Shown: positions 22,088 to 35,073, counted from the first letter of the stretch. The stretch is DNA of 64,000 nt from Channallabes apus (GCA_030522415.1 CM060107.1:5692847-5756846), one strand, 5' to 3'. Numbers and translations are program-made. The notes: generated by a model from the letters alone, not told the origin.

Positions 22088-22671
22088 CTTTCCTTTCTTT
22101 TCTTTCTTTTATTCTTTATATTTAAAAAAATATACTATACAGATGTCGCCTTTAAGACTGCGCGTGATTTCCCGCAGGATGCCGCAATTTAGCGCGCGGC
22201 GTGCCGCGACTTGCCGGAGGCAACATTCGGGAATTTTAAATAAATGTGTTGCGCTTCACTGAATATCCGCCAGATGGCGCATGGAAGGACTTTATCTAAA
22301 AGCCGGACCAAGTACAACAATGAATGTAAGGACGCAGATAAACAGTGCTGAAGCGAACATGAATTTTATTTTGTTTTATAATAGATCTTTCATGATGAAT
22401 GAGTGTATATGTGCTTCACATTATCAAACACAGGCAAAGGAGACAGAAATTATTGAGGGATCCTCTGAAAAAAGTAAACCTAGCTATCGTTCGTTTAATG
22501 TGTTTTTTTTTCCTCATTCCATTAGTAAAAAAAATAATTTGCTCTTTTTAACTAAAGTGTCTAATTTATGCTTATGGGTGAATCTTTTTTTTTTTTTTTT
22601 TACTTTAGTATAATTCTGTTTACAGCAGTGAAATATTTCATTTTGATCAAGGTACTCTTATTAGGTTGAGT

Positions 22672-22760
22672 GTGATTTGCGCATGCGCAGTCTTTAGACC
22701 ATAGTTTTGCCGGTATAATTTTATTTCCGCCTCAAACCGGAGCATGACGTTGAAACAAGG
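22672..22760 (+). promoter_or_regulatory. Putative promoter with GCGCATGCGC palindrome
   Basis: GCGCATGCGCAGTCTTTAG lies just upstream of the first predicted exon and is preserved in copy B (42335-42350) and partly in copy C (36975-36990). The palindrome matches the NRF-1 binding consensus. Conservation across diverged copies supports a regulatory role, but this is untested. Confidence 0.4.
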
Positions 22761-24302
22761 TAGGATATCAGAACCTGTATTTCAGTTACTGTTAGTTAAA
22801 GCCCCTGATTAAACTTAAATCTAATCCATTCACAAAGGACATTTCTGCTTCAAACCGTGTCACATGACCTCATGACGCAGCATTATCACGGACTGAGTCA
22901 CCTTCTGCTGCGGGCGGAGATTCTCAAAGAAAACTCCTTTAAACCAGGTAAGAAAGCAAACTCGTGTCATTTCTATGTTAAATGTATCTCTTCTATGAGC
23001 AAATTCATGATTTATGTCAGGAACAACTACTTTGTAGATAGAGTTTTGTGTCCGTGTTTGCTACTGTAGCTAAAACCACCTATATTACCTGCATTAGCAT
23101 TAGCTAACTAACGTGGTGATTTTCAAAAACACCGGAGTTTCTACAGTAAGTCAGCGGCACCGAAGAAAATAATTATATTTAAGTACCGTTGGTTAACGAT
23201 GTAAAAATTAATAGGAAAGTGACGTAAACATAGAACAACCTAATTTGGAGTGAGTGCTGTTTGTAGTGTACTGCTTTCTATACTTTATACACACTGTAAT
23301 TAAGATTTGCTAACATAAGAACTTGAGCCAGTCCAATCTTTGTTTTTACCTTTTTTTTTTTTTTAAAGATCAGTAATGAGTTTCTGAGAATTATATCTGC
23401 TCCACTTCAAGCAAGATTACTGGTTTCCTTGGACAAGCAACACTACAAACTAATTGAGATCATCAGAAACTAGGGAGGAACCCGTCAGAGAGAAGACCAG
23501 ATATATAATCTTCATCTTCAAGTTTTTGATCTGGTATGTACTTGCTCAAAAGCAGAAATTAGCTTGGTGTCAAATGTAATCTTGTGAATGGAAGCCACAG
23601 GACCTGAGCAAGGCATCCACATCAAGTTGGCTGTGATGCACTAAATTAAAACATAACTAGCAGAATAAAACTTTAGTTTAACTTGTTCACAGGTTAGTGT
23701 ATGCTGTCTGAATACAGGTTTCAATGTCTGCCATGTTCAGTTTTTTCAGGCTTTACAAGCCTAACATAACCAACAATACTATGTTTGTTTTTATGTCCCT
23801 AGAGCCTGGAGGTGATTACCTCCTGAAATTAATACTTAAAATAATAAACTTTATCATTAATACATAATGTGTGTATATGTATGTCAGTTATTTTGGCCTA
23901 TTTATTGAGCTAATTACATTTATCATGCTGCACCATAATCCTAGGTGTTTTTTTCACTCATAGGGAGCATTAAGTGATTTTACATGCATACATCAGACCC
24001 TGTTTTGCCAAATAGAGCAATTGTCTAACAAATGTCCTTTCTTTTATTAGGTTGTTCAGGAAGATGAAGCTCAGGCAGAACTTGTGAGGTGCACAATGAC
24101 CCTGTTTGTCCTCAGGTAGGAAGAGGACTGTCTTCAGCCTCCACAGGAAATCGGGATTGTGACTTATTGAGTTTCCATCAGTCGCACATGAATGTTCCAT
24201 GTTTTACCTCTGCTGATTTTGTTTCAGGAACATTTTCTAATTTTCTTTTCAGTCCAATTAATAAATGTATGTTGCAAAGTTGAGTGTTACTATTTGTAAT
24301 TT

Positions 24303-24440
24303 TATTCATTCATTCATTTTCTATGCCGCTTAATCCTGTGTTCAGGGTCGCGGGGGACCTGGAGCCTATCCCAGGAGACTTCGGGCACTAGGCGGGGTAC
24401 ACCCTGGACAGGGTGCCAATCCATCGCAGGGCACACATAC
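24303..24440 (-). mobile_element. SINE family A, partial
   Basis: (ATTC)n is followed by TATGCCGCTTAATCCTG, GGACCTGGAGCCTATCCC and GCCAATCCATCGCAGGGC. The tRNA-like head is missing. It is present in copy A of the SAMD3-like cassette but absent from copy B at the matching position (near 40285), so it inserted after the duplication. Confidence 0.9.
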
Positions 24441-24905
24441 ATTTATGGAGTAATTTATTTTAGTCGCAGAGTATTTAGTTTGGTTCTTCTTCAGCAGGTT
24501 TGACAAGGACAAAATGTACCCATTGCAAAATTAAATTTGTGGATAAATGCAGACATCTTTTTTTTTCCTCTCAATTTCAAATTCAGTTAACAGTGTTGAA
24601 TGACTGTTGGTGTTTATACATTTTGAAAAAAAAAAAATCTTATTGTTAACATTTTGGATGAAAATATGTTCATTCCACAATAAATGTTTATATAAAGAAA
24701 TGTGTTTTGAGTGTAAATCTATATGTAATTAAGTTTTTTATGCTTTTATATTTAAATTATGAATGCCTTAAATCTTTTTGATGCAACTTAAAAAAAGGTA
24801 ATTTGCTCAACCATTCAAAAGTGGTTTATATCAAGTTTATAATTTCAGGTTAGATTTAGTAGAATATTTACATTAAGTAATATAGCCAACTCATTTATTT
24901 CTGGA

Positions 24906-26125
24906 ATTGATGCACAGGCTTCATCTTAGGCCTTTTTTTTCTTTCGGTTCTTTCGTTTCTCAGCGCCGGACTGTTGATGTCTCTTTCCAGGACCAGGAAT
25001 ATAGTTCAATTATTATAATTCTTTTGGCCAAATACTGTAGGCAGTCATAACAGAGGTGAGGGCGCGCGCGTCATCACGTCTGCTTAGCCGACTCTGCGTT
25101 CACCGTAAACTTCAATATAGACGTTTATATTTTTGTTTATTTGTATATGTATGTTATTAATATACATTTTTTAGAGATTGTGTGTGTGTGCATGGAGAGT
25201 TTGTGTTGATAAGTTTATGTGGATAAGTTGATAAGTGTATGTTGTCAAAGTATTTGTGGACATAATTAGGGAATTTTTTTTTTAATTAAGGATGTTTTGA
25301 AGCATACTGTAATGCAGTAACTCTACAGTATTTATTTGAACACGGTAAAGGTGTTAATGTTTCGTACATTCCTTAATTTGTCCTTTCGGTTTGTGTTTTA
25401 TGCTTCACTGTTTTCAATATACTGTACATACTGTAAAACGTATGGACAACAATGTTCCGGAAGCATTATTAAATATTCAATAAGGCACACACACAATTTA
25501 GTTGCAATAAAGTTTTATTAAATTTATAATAAAGCAGGCAGTACTGTATATGGCAAATGGTCACTCAAAATCTTTACAAAAGTACTGTAAGAGTATTCAT
25601 TAATTTTTTTTTTATTTTTTTTTTTAGAAAAGAGGAAAACTCAATCTTTTCTTTCTAAGAAGTTCGTTAATTATGTCTCTTATTTGCTTGTTGTTGTGGG
25701 CTGTGGGGTGGAATTTCCTCGCAACAGCATCGGAAAGTGCTTGAAGCAGAATTACCCCATCAGCGAAACCGGTTTGATAACTTCACACCAATGATACAGT
25801 AGGTGAGAAGGGGGATTACAGTAACGGTTTCTGTGGGTCTTCACCAAGAGGTGATGTGGGTCGCGTTGTATTCAGCGAATAAACTAAAACAAAATCATGT
25901 TTGCTTCAGCATTGGAAACAATATTGTATTAGGCCAACTTTATTTAAGATTAAAATAATAGTTTATAATATATAAAACATAATGTAAAATAAAATAATAT
26001 AAAATAAATAAATATATAACATAAATGGTTAATGATAGCAATAAAATCAGACTTTAATAGTTGGATTTGATACTTTTATTTTTATTTACTGTATAGACAT
26101 CTTATTATGCTTTATCTGTTATTAA
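24906..26125. other. Non-coding stretch, weak CpG patch
   Basis: A GAGGGCGCGCGCGTC patch lies at 25055-25070 and T-runs occur near 25600-25625. The segment 25650-25880 is richer in GC and might be a degraded gene or repeat, but no domain could be read from it. Confidence 0.35.
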
Positions 26126-26127
26126 TC

Positions 26128-26292
26128 TCTTCTTCTTCTTCTTTGTCTTTCGGCTGTTCCCTTTCAGGGGTCGCCACAGTGAATCATCTGCCTCCATCTA
26201 ACCCTATCCTCTGCATCCTCTTCTCTCACACCAACTAACTTCATGTCCTCTCTCACTGCATCCATAAATCTCCTCTTTGGTCTTCCTCTGTT
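26128..26292 (-). mobile_element. Interspersed fish repeat (probable LINE 3' part)
   Basis: GTCTTTCGGCTGTTCCCTTT, GGGGTCGCCACAGTGAATCA and CTCCTCTTTGGTCTTCC form a phrase very common in fish genomes, normally as a LINE-derived repeat. It has no frame here. Confidence 0.55.
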
Positions 26293-26518
26293 ATTAATCT
26301 CTCTATTCTCTAATTATGACTTGAATAAATCGGCTCACATCGGAGCGCGCACGGAGCGAGTACTGTAGTCTATATATTTGTGTTTGTTGTTTTCCTGGGG
26401 GGGGGGCCCATGGACATGGCGTTTTTATGTCTGCATTTTATCTATAAATCGTGTGTGTGTGTGTGTGTGTGTGTGTACGGTGAGTTTATGTGTGTGCACA
26501 CGGAGAGTTTATGAGTGT

Positions 26519-26635
26519 GCCCCTTTAATGTGCTGGGTATGGCGGGGCGTCGACAGCTGATCAGTGTAAAGTAGCGTACTTTACACACACTGATCAGCAG
26601 TTGACGCCCCGCCGTACCCAGCAGATCAAAGGGGC
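26519..26635. repeat. 117-bp near-perfect palindrome
   Basis: The left arm (GCCCCTTTAATGTGCTGGGT, then GGCGGGGCGTCGACAGCTGA) is mirrored by TGATCAGCAGTTGACGCCCC, then GTACCCAGCAGATCAAAGG. The centre is near 26577. Arms are about 52 bp with a few mismatches and almost no loop. It could be a MITE-like fold-back element or a hairpin. Confidence 0.85.
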
Positions 26636-26756
26636 AGTTATCGGCTATGACACTTTGAAGGAGAACTTAATAGTGTAAATGTCTGCAACAATCACTGACC
26701 ATTAAAATTTTATTTTTTTTGTAATTAAACACGAAAATAAAATATTAATTATATTT

Positions 26757-26809
<53 letters not shown>

Positions 26810-26821
26810 CACACACACACA
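26757..26821. repeat. (TA)n(CA)n microsatellite
   Basis: About 50 bp of TA followed by CA repeats, bordering the hAT-like terminus at 26822. Confidence 0.95.
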
Positions 26822-28892
26822 CAAGGGCGTAGGTTTGCTACCTATGACTCCAACTAATACCCCATCCCCCAATCCCCTTTTCCACCCACCAACCCCCAAC
26901 CCCCTGCCCCATCCACCTACCAACCTCCCACCCCAACTATGTCCACTGAATACATGTTTTTCTTAATATGGTGCGAAATCACTTTATATTAATACTAGCA
27001 ATGCTTCGATTGATATTAATCCACTCGAAATGCAATTCATTAAGTTAAATTAAGGAATAGTGTAAAGTTAAAGGAATATTTCATAACTGACAAAAAGATA
27101 GTCTTTAATAAAATAAAAACTATTCTTTATTGAGCCCTAGTGCAAATGAAACATCTCAATCATCTGTATATATATATAAAAGTAGATTACATCTAAACAT
27201 GAACTACTAGGTAGAGTACCACACAACAGCTCAATGCCTATTGCTCCTATATGAAGGAGACAAAAACATGCCTTCGCCTCTCGTTAACAGAAATAAACTG
27301 CTGGCATATTTGTTTGACATCAATATTGTCCAGGCTGTTCTTTTTTTCTTCTGATAAACACTAAAGATGATATTTTGTAGAATGCTGAAAACCTGTAATC
27401 ATTGATTTACATAGTATTTGTTTTTCCTGCTACGGAAGTCAATGTTTTCAGCTTTTTTCCCCAATATCTTATTTTGTATTCAACAAAATAAAGAAAATCA
27501 TTAAAGTTTGGAACCACTTAAGGAGTAAATAGTGAGTAAAGTTTTTTTGGGGGTGAACAATGGCTTTGACCCTAACTCTTCCCCTCTGACTGCACTAGGA
27601 CCGGACAGCATTGCCACCTGATGAAATAGCGTGACAAAAAAGTGAAATGTCAGTTCAAAACTTTTGCCAAAAACACTAATGAATCACTTACATCCTCAGC
27701 CTATCACTCCTCATAATGCTAAATATTAGTATAATCAACATGTATAATACATGCACACATATTATATGTTATATACTGTATAATCAACATTCAGATTGAC
27801 CTCCTGTCACCTCGCCTCTTCACCTGAACTACAACATGGCTGATCTGCTTCTGTCCCCTAATTGAAAAACATTGGGGGATTCCTTATGAGCATGGACAGA
27901 GAATGCCTCAGCCTATTATTGGTAACAATGTTAAATCTCAGGACAACTACAGTGGCTTGCAAAAGTATTCGCCCCCCCGTGAACTTTTCCACATTTTGTC
28001 ACATTACAGCCACAAACATGAATCAATTTTATTGGAATTCCACGTGAAAGACCAATACAAAGTGGTGTACACGCGAGAAGTGGAACGAAAATCATACATG
28101 ATTTAAAACATTTTTTTTTTTTTACAAATACTGAGTGCAGTCAGTTGCCCATAGACATTGCCTGATGAGTGCTGATGACTAAATAGAGAGCACCTGTGTG
28201 TAATCTACACTCTCTCCATCGCTGTCTGATATACAGCACAGGTGTTTAGGTTCTGTTACCTGACAAAACAGGATAAACACATGGCATTTAAACAGCAATC
28301 ATTTTATTTCACTTTTTCTGAGTCTTAGTGTGCAAACCTCGAATCAAATCATTAATGTTCGCCAAGTAAGTGAATGCATTTTAAAAACTATTTTTCTGAA
28401 GAGGATTTTCTATTTGTGTCAACAAAATTCTAGCCATATGGCAATATTAGTATATTAGCTTATCAATTTCTTTCACAATACTGATTTCTGACAAACAGTC
28501 ACTAGATTAGGAGACTGACAGGGATCATATTTATACTTTTACATTTAGCTGTTTAATCTGCTGTTAGTTTTAAGTCCGTATTCACAGACTATATCCTGGC
28601 CTGCTGTAATGAATGTGAGTCCACTACATTTGGCGCTGCTTGTGTCTGAACGCAGCCATAGTCTATCACATGATGGCAGGGAAAGGCACAGCCAATCAAA
28701 ATGTTCATATTTGTTTTGGGGGCCGGAGGACTCAAGGAGAGAACGTGATTTATCCCTTTCTGCGTGTCTAGGTTAATGTTGACAGAACGATTAAAAAAAA
28801 AAGTGGATTAAATTATTGGTGGGGACATTTCAATGGTCGGAGGATATTGGTGGGGACACATCCCCTCCGTCCACCCTAAATCTACGCCCCTG
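26822..28892. mobile_element. Non-autonomous hAT-like element
   Basis: The termini CAAGGGCGTAGGTTT (26822) and AAATCTACGCCCCTG (ending 28892) are inverted repeats of hAT type (CAGGGGCGTAG). Near the right end GGTGGGGACATTT and GGTGGGGACACATCCCC are subterminal repeats. No transposase is encoded. A Tc1-type MITE is nested inside. Target duplications are obscured by the flanking TA/CA runs. Confidence 0.65.
27949..28200 (+). mobile_element. Tc1-like MITE, 5' end and fused 3' part
   Basis: CAGTGGCTTGCAAAAGTATT begins a terminal repeat shared with 48459-48640. After a T-run it passes directly to AGTGCAGTCAGTTGCCCATA and GATGAGTGCTGATGACTAAA, shared in inverse with 54252-54405. It is non-coding. 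Confidence 0.75.
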
Positions 28893-29021
28893 TATATATA
28901 TAATTTCAAACTATTTATTCATTTGTCTTTTATTTACTTACTTACTAGCGAATGCTTTTTTAGGGCTCTAAAAACTACGGCAGTATGAGTGACAATGGAA
29001 TAGGACGTTTGAGTTGCACCG

Positions 29022-29053
29022 GTCTCACACACACACACACACACACACACACA
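29022..29053. repeat. (CA)n microsatellite
   Basis: About 15 CA units. Confidence 0.95.
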
Positions 29054-29199
29054 ATAAATAAATATATATATAAAATTAAATTCTTAAAACATCGTGTTCA
29101 CCCATGCACTGAAAAAAAGAACTTGTAAGATTTACTTGATAAAATCCTCATAACAATTTGGACACAGATTTTAAGTAAATTTTATTGCTCCAATATTAA

Positions 29200-30055
29200 G
29201 GCTGAATCCCAACCCTTCCCCCTACCCTTCCATTTGACGCGTTCACGTGCAGGGGTAGTGGTGTCTCATTTCTCTTTTGGTTGGAGGTGTAGGGGGAGGG
29301 GGAAGGGCCAGATAGCCCTCCAAACGAAGATTTTTCAGGACCTCACTTCAAACGAAGGGCTAAGCGAAGTTTTCAACATGGCTGCTCACTCGAGCAAGCA
29401 GACCCATAAATGTTAAGTCATTTTTGCCATTAATAAAGATTTTTATGACAAGTTTTCATTATATGTATATTACCTTTAGTCTTGTGTTTGTGTTTATGGT
29501 GATGTTCTGTAAAGAAACGTTTGCAAAAAAAATCGCTAAAGTTTGCTAGCGGATAGCACATATTGCACAATATTACAAATATATATTTTTATGTCACATA
29601 CACTTTACTGCATGCTACAAACAAATATGAAAGTTCAGTAGCACGGCAGTTTGCCGAGCATTTGATAACGCATTGTTTGTTTTGCTTACGGCCATACACT
29701 ATTGTTTTGCTTACACTATTCTTACTTATTGCAACGTGACCACAGTTTTGTAATTTATATTCTGTATATGGACGGCTGAGGAAACCCGAAGACTCATCCG
29801 TGTTCGTGGTGAAAATGAGCAACTTTTTTAAAAATCGAAATACGGTGCAAAAAACCTTTGGGAGTGAGTAATCTCTCTTATTGGAATGTGTGATAAACAT
29901 CGACGCATGTCCTCTGACGTAACATTAGGAACCAACGACAACGTATGATGACGTATAACAGTGTTGTCCCATTTCTTAGGGGAAATATTTATACCCTTCC
30001 CCTTTCCACTTCGTTTCAAGGGACAAGGGGAAGAAAATAGAATTGTGATTCAGCC
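29200..30055. mobile_element. PIF/Harbinger-like MITE with TAA target duplication
   Basis: It begins GGCTGAATCCCAACCCTTCC and ends GAATTGTGATTCAGCC, giving inverted termini. TAA flanks both sides (29197-29199 and 30056-30058), the 3-bp duplication expected of PIF/Harbinger. Its 856-bp interior carries no recognisable transposase, and the 103-codon minus-strand frame has no domain. Confidence 0.7.
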
Positions 30056-30058
30056 TAA

Positions 30059-30695
30059 GTAAAACTCACCTGTAATTGTCAGGTAAAATTTACTTAATTA
30101 AATTAACAATAAAAGAAATCAAGTAAAAGTTACATAATTATATTTAATGAACAAATTAGATTTATTTAAAATAATAAAGTTAATTCATTATTGTATCAGC
30201 AGGAACCTTAATTTTATGAAATTACTATAATTTTGTTTTGTGAGATTTTCCCTTAACTTGGTTTTATCAATTTATATTACTCCCTATAATAATGTAAACA
30301 TTGCTAATTTATGTTTTGGAAAGAAACTTAAGTAATTATTTCATCTATATCTTTCATAAATCACACAACTAAAATATAATTAAACAGTTTATTCACCAAC
30401 ATTACCAAATATTTGTGACATTCACAGTCTAGATCCAAGTTGTCTTTTTAATAAAAGTGCATTCAGCTAAATTTTGCATCCATAGAAAAAAACTGCACGG
30501 CACCAGGGCCTGAAATACTTGTTTTAAACAAAATTGTGTAAAATAATAAATAAATAAAATACAGCATTCATTTAGAAATAAAATACAGCAGAAAATACAT
30601 TAAACAAACTGTAGAATAAATGTTAAAACTTAATAGCCCTCGGAAGCAGTGAAGTTGCAACATTCAAATCAGCACTCTGGACTAGTGCCCTTAAA
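30059..30695. other. AT-rich non-coding stretch
   Basis: No gene or bounded repeat was recognised between the Harbinger-like MITE and the LINE tail. Confidence 0.5.
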
Positions 30696-30815
30696 ATTCA
30701 ATTCAATTCAATTCAATTTTATTTATATAGCGCTTTTAACAATGGTCATTGTCTCAAAGCAGCTTCACAAAAATTTAAGAAATTTAACAAAAAAAATAAA
30801 AAATAAAAAATAAAA

Positions 30816-30866
<51 letters not shown>

Positions 30867-31512
30867 AATTATATATAAAGTAATAAATAAATAAATAAAA
30901 TTATAATAGAAAATAAATAAATAAAAACAAATAATAATAATAATTATAGAAAAGAAAATAATTGGAAGTGTGGATGTGTGAGAAAAATGTGCAGATAATA
31001 ATGAGATGAATGAATGAAATGTCTCTGATGAGCAAGCCAAGGGTGACGGCGACGGTGGCAAGGAAAAACTCCCTGAGATGGCATTAGGAAGAAACCTTGA
31101 GAGGAACCAGACTCAACAGGGAACCCATCCTCATTTGGGCGATAACAGATAGAAATGATATAACATCTTGTGTGTTGTGCAGGTGAAAATTCAATATGAC
31201 AGAAATTATTTAAATTGTCATGAAGACCAGTTCAGCATAGGGACGAGTCAGTAGGTGCAGAGGGCAGATGAGGTCTGGATCACTGGAAGCACAGGAGCAG
31301 CATGTGTAGCTCCAACCATCATAAAGCTGAATCCAGTTGGAGCTGGTCCTTCTCTGGATGCCTCAGGAACCTCGCAGGGTCGGCCTTTGTCTACTGAAGC
31401 TGGCAAAATCTCCCGATGCCTCGGGATGGGTAGAGAAATACAGAACAGATGGGGAGAATTAGCGTAGTTGCCATTCGGTATAGGTGTACTGGAGTATGAG
31501 TACTGGGATGAG

Positions 31513-34473
31513 TTATGTGTATGCCAGATTAAAAAGATGCGTCTTGAGTCTACTTTTGAACTGAGAAACCGTGTCTGCTCCCCGAACACTGTCTGGAAGG
31601 CTATTCCAAAGCTTTGGAGCTAAATATGAAAAAGCCCTACCCCGTTTTGTAGATTTTGAAATTCTGGGAACTACCAGAAGTCCGGAGTTTTGTGATCTTA
31701 AGGCGCGTGGTGGATTATAGCGTATCAGAAGACTGGTTAGGTATGTGGGAGCTAAACCATTTAAGGCCTTGTATGTAAGTAATACTATTTTGTAATTTAT
31801 TCTAAACTGAACAGGTAGCCAGTGCAGGGATGATAATATTGGGGTTATATGATCATATTTTCTGGATCTAGTGAGAACCCTGGCAGCTGCATTTTGGATT
31901 AACTGAAGCTTGTTTATTGAGGATGCAGGACAACCACCTAGTAATGCATTACAATAGTCCAGTCTGGAGGTCATGAATGCATGAACTAGTTTTTCTGCAT
32001 CAGATACGGATAAGATGTTCCTAAGTTTAGCAATATTTCGAAGATGGAAAAAGGCTGTTTTTGTTATATTTGAAATGTGATTTTCAAAAGACAAGTTACT
32101 GTCTAATATTACTCCCAGATCTTTTACTGCTGAGCTGGTAATAACAGTACATCCTTCTAAGCGCAAGCTGAATTGTGAAAGCTGTTGTGTGCTGGTTTTT
32201 GGGCCAATAAGTAATATCTCTGTCTTATCTGAATTTAGTAAAAGAAAGTTATTGGTCATCCAATCTTTTATGTCCTGGACACACTCAGTTAATCTAGACA
32301 ACTTAGGTATTTCGTCTGGTTTAGTTGAGATATATAATTGGGTATCATCAGCATAACAATGGAAACTAATCCCATGTCTTCTAATGATGTTACCCAAGGG
32401 TAGCATGTATATTGAGAACAACAGAGGTCCTAAAACTGACCCTTGTGGGACCCCATATTTCACTGGCATTATACCAGACGGTTCTCTATTTAGATCTACA
32501 AAATGGTAGCGATCAGACAGGTAAGATCTAAACCATTTTAGTGCCTGTCCCTGAATGCCTATATAATTTTGTAAGTGATCTATGAGAATATTATGATCTA
32601 TAGTGTCGAATGCAGCACTAAGATCGAGCAGGACTAGCAATGAGATGCAGCCTTGGTCTGAAGCTAAAAACAAGTCATTTGTAATCTTAACTAGTGCAGT
32701 TTCTGTGCTATGATGGGGCCTGAAACCTGACTGAAATTCTTCAAGGATGTTGTTATCCTGCAAGAATGTGCAAATTTGAGCTGATACTACTTTTTCTAGT
32801 ATTTTTTATATGAACGGGAGGTTTGAGATCGGTCTGTAATTTTTTATTTCATTCGCGTCCAAATTAGATTTTTTAAGAAGCGGCTTAATAACTGCTAACT
32901 TGAAAGGTTTAGGGACGTGACCTAGATGTAATGAAGAATTAATAATGTTTAGGAGTGGCTCTCCAACCGTAAGCATCACTTCTTTTAAAAATCTGGTTGG
33001 GATTGGGTCTAACAGGCACGTTGTTGATTTAGCCGAGGTGATGAGTTTATACAGCTCTTCCTGTCCTATACCTGTAAAGCAGTGAAAATCTAAATGTGAA
33101 GCTATAGGCTGAACTGGATCGTGAGATACTATTAGAGGTTGAACCTCCATTATTTTCTTCCTGATATTATTGATTTTTTCATTAAAGAAGTCCATAAAGT
33201 CTTCACTTCTAAACTGTGATGGGATACTCTCTGCGGGCATCTTAGGTTTTGTTAAGCGAGCCACTGTACTAAATAAGAACCTGGGATTGTTTTGGTTTCT
33301 TGCTATTAGTTGGCTAAGATGCTCGGTCCTAGCAGTTTTTAGAGCCTGTCTATAGCTGCACATACTGTCTTTATACGCAATTCGAAAAACTTCTAATTTA
33401 GTTTTCCTCCATTTTCGCTCGAGGTTACGGGTTGCTCTCTTTAGGGCGCGAGTATGACTGTTGTACCACAGTGCCAATGTTTTATCTCTGACTTTTTTTA
33501 ATCTGATGGGAGCAACAGTGTCTAATGTACTGGTAAAAATAGTGCCCATGCTGCTAGTCACTTCATCTAGATCATCTGCATTTAGGGGTCTAATAAGAAA
33601 TTGGGACAGATCCGGCAGATTACTTGTGAATCTGTCTTTAGTGGTGGGATTCATATTTCTAACAGATTGATAGCGTGGGGAGACACAGCTAATCTGTTCT
33701 ACGGGTAGAGTATATGTCAGGAGGTGATGATCTGTGATATCATCACTTTGAGGTATGATCTCTATATTAGAGACATCTATACCATGGGATATAATTAAAT
33801 CTAGCGTATGATTAAAGCGGTGAGTTGCTCCAATTATATTTTGCTTAACCCCAAAGGAATTTAGTAAATCCATAAATGTGAGTGCTAAAGCGTCGTTAGC
33901 ATCATCTACATGAATGTTAAAGTCTCCTACTATCAATACTTTGTCAGAGTTAACCAATAGGTCTGATAGCAGATGTCCAAATTCTTTAAGAAAATCGCCA
34001 TATGGCCCCGGGGGTCTGTACACGGTGGCCAAGGTAAAATATAGCAAGGGTTTATTACGTATTTCATTTAGTGCAACATTAATGATAAGCACTTCAAATG
34101 AATTAAACCTGGGCCTTATTTTCTGGGTAACAGTGAGTACATCATTGTAGATAGTGGCGACACCACCGCCGCGACCAATTAGACGGGGCTCGTGCTTATA
34201 GAAATATCCTGACGGAGTAGACTCATTCAGACCAAAATATTCATTTGGTTTAAGCCAGGTTTCAGTGAGACAGAGTGCGTCAAGGCAATAATCTGAGATA
34301 ATTTCATTAACAATAAGTGCTTTAGGCGCAAGGGATCTAATGTTGAGTAGTCCAAACTTTAGAGGTGGATTTTGACTACTTATTTTTCCTTTTTCTGGTT
34401 TTATGGTTATCAGATTGTTTCGGGCAAATTTAACAAATTTATTCTTTTTTCTCAGTATTCGGGGAACAGACAC
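31513..34473 (-). pseudogene. LINE ORF2 (endonuclease and reverse transcriptase), one stop codon
   Basis: A 987-codon frame is interrupted only by TAA at 32806-32808, where a serine codon is expected after NYRPISNLPFI. The N-terminal AP-like endonuclease shows LLNIRSLAPKA, LCLTETWL, GRGGGVATIY, VYRPPGP, GDFNIHVDDAND and SDDITDHHLL. The RT shows [49 protein letters not shown] and the catalytic [11 protein letters not shown]. The C-terminal region ends in [12 protein letters not shown]. The enzyme nicks target DNA and primes reverse transcription. Apart from the stop it appears fully preserved. Confidence 0.93.
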
Positions 34474-34569
34474 AGTTTCTATAGGACAAGCTATGTGTGT
34501 GCGTCTATCACTACGGTGAGTTGTGATGTGGCTAATATGTTTGGAATCTACAGTATGACTTACCGCCAG

Positions 34570-35073
34570 TCAGATGGTTCGTAGTGTTCTGGAGATGTTG
34601 TCAGAGAGGACCGCTGCTCCAGCTCTGCTAGGGTGTAGGCCATCGGTGTGATAGAGCCTAGGACGCTCCCAGAAAACATTCCAGTTATCAACAAAGCGTA
34701 ATTTCTGTTGTTGACACCAAGATTGTAACCATTCATTAAAAGCAAATAATCTACTGAACTTCTCGATTCCTCGCTGAAATGTGGGAAGCGGTCCAGATAC
34801 GATGATCATTGTCGTGGGTGATGTGCTGCGGACCTTCTCGACCAGGCTCCTGAAGTCCTTCTTTAGGATCTCCATCTGCCTCAGCCTGGTGTCGTTCGTG
34901 CCGGCATGAAGAACCACAGCTCCAATGTTCCTCCTCAGGGCAGCAGGCACCTGTGCAGCAACATCAAGAACACGTGCACCAGGTAAACAGCGTGTGTGCA
35001 CCTTACCTTTAGCCGTGGTAGCACGCACGTGACGAACGATGGAGTCTCCGATGACCAGGACGTCGTGTGCCAT
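34570..35073 (-). CDS. LINE ORF1 protein, SGNH esterase domain
   Basis: It is 167 residues from this ATG, and the open frame extends upstream through NRFAPLRE, so the true start is lost. SGNH hydrolase blocks are VLVIGDSIVRHV (catalytic Ser), VVLHAGTNDTR (Gly/Asn) and DGLHPSRAGA (Asp/His). ORF1 esterase domains are typical of CR1/L2-group LINEs. Their role in transposition is unclear. The N-terminal zinc-binding and coiled-coil region seen in the sister copy at 56994 is not recognisable here. Confidence 0.85.
   Translation of the reverse strand: MAHDVLVIGDSIVRHVRATTAKGKVHTRCLPGARVLDVAAQVPAALRRNIGAVVLHAGTNDTRLRQMEILKKDFRSLVEKVRSTSPTTMIIVSGPLPTFQRGIEKFSRLFAFNEWLQSWCQQQKLRFVDNWNVFWERPRLYHTDGLHPSRAGAAVLSDNISRTLRTI

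Larger units (their letters stand above)
22141..24905 (+). pseudogene. SAMD3-like multi-exon gene cassette, copy A
   Basis: This is the inverted counterpart of 37600-42870. A GC-rich start (GATGTCGCC, GCGCGGCGTGCCGCGAC) leads to probable 5' UTR exons ending before GTAGGA (22759) and GTAAGA (22947). Coding-type exons follow. The one at 23369-23533 encodes FLRIISAPLQARLL and LDKQHYKLIEIIRN, then a stop. The one at 24051-24115 encodes QEDEAQAELVRCTMTLFVLR before GTAGG. These resemble exons of a fish multi-copy family annotated SAMD3-like. I infer this from remembered family sequence. The in-frame TAG and the lack of a terminal exon suggest a pseudogene. Confidence 0.55.

Noticed and set aside
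22281..22613. 110-codon frame shared with 42514-42732
   Set aside because: It lies in the 5' flank of the SAMD3-like cassettes. The frame is not kept at equal length in the two copies, so shared DNA explains it.
29589..29900. 103-codon minus-strand frame within the Harbinger-like MITE
   Set aside because: No similarity to Harbinger transposase or Myb-like partner proteins can be read. Probably chance.
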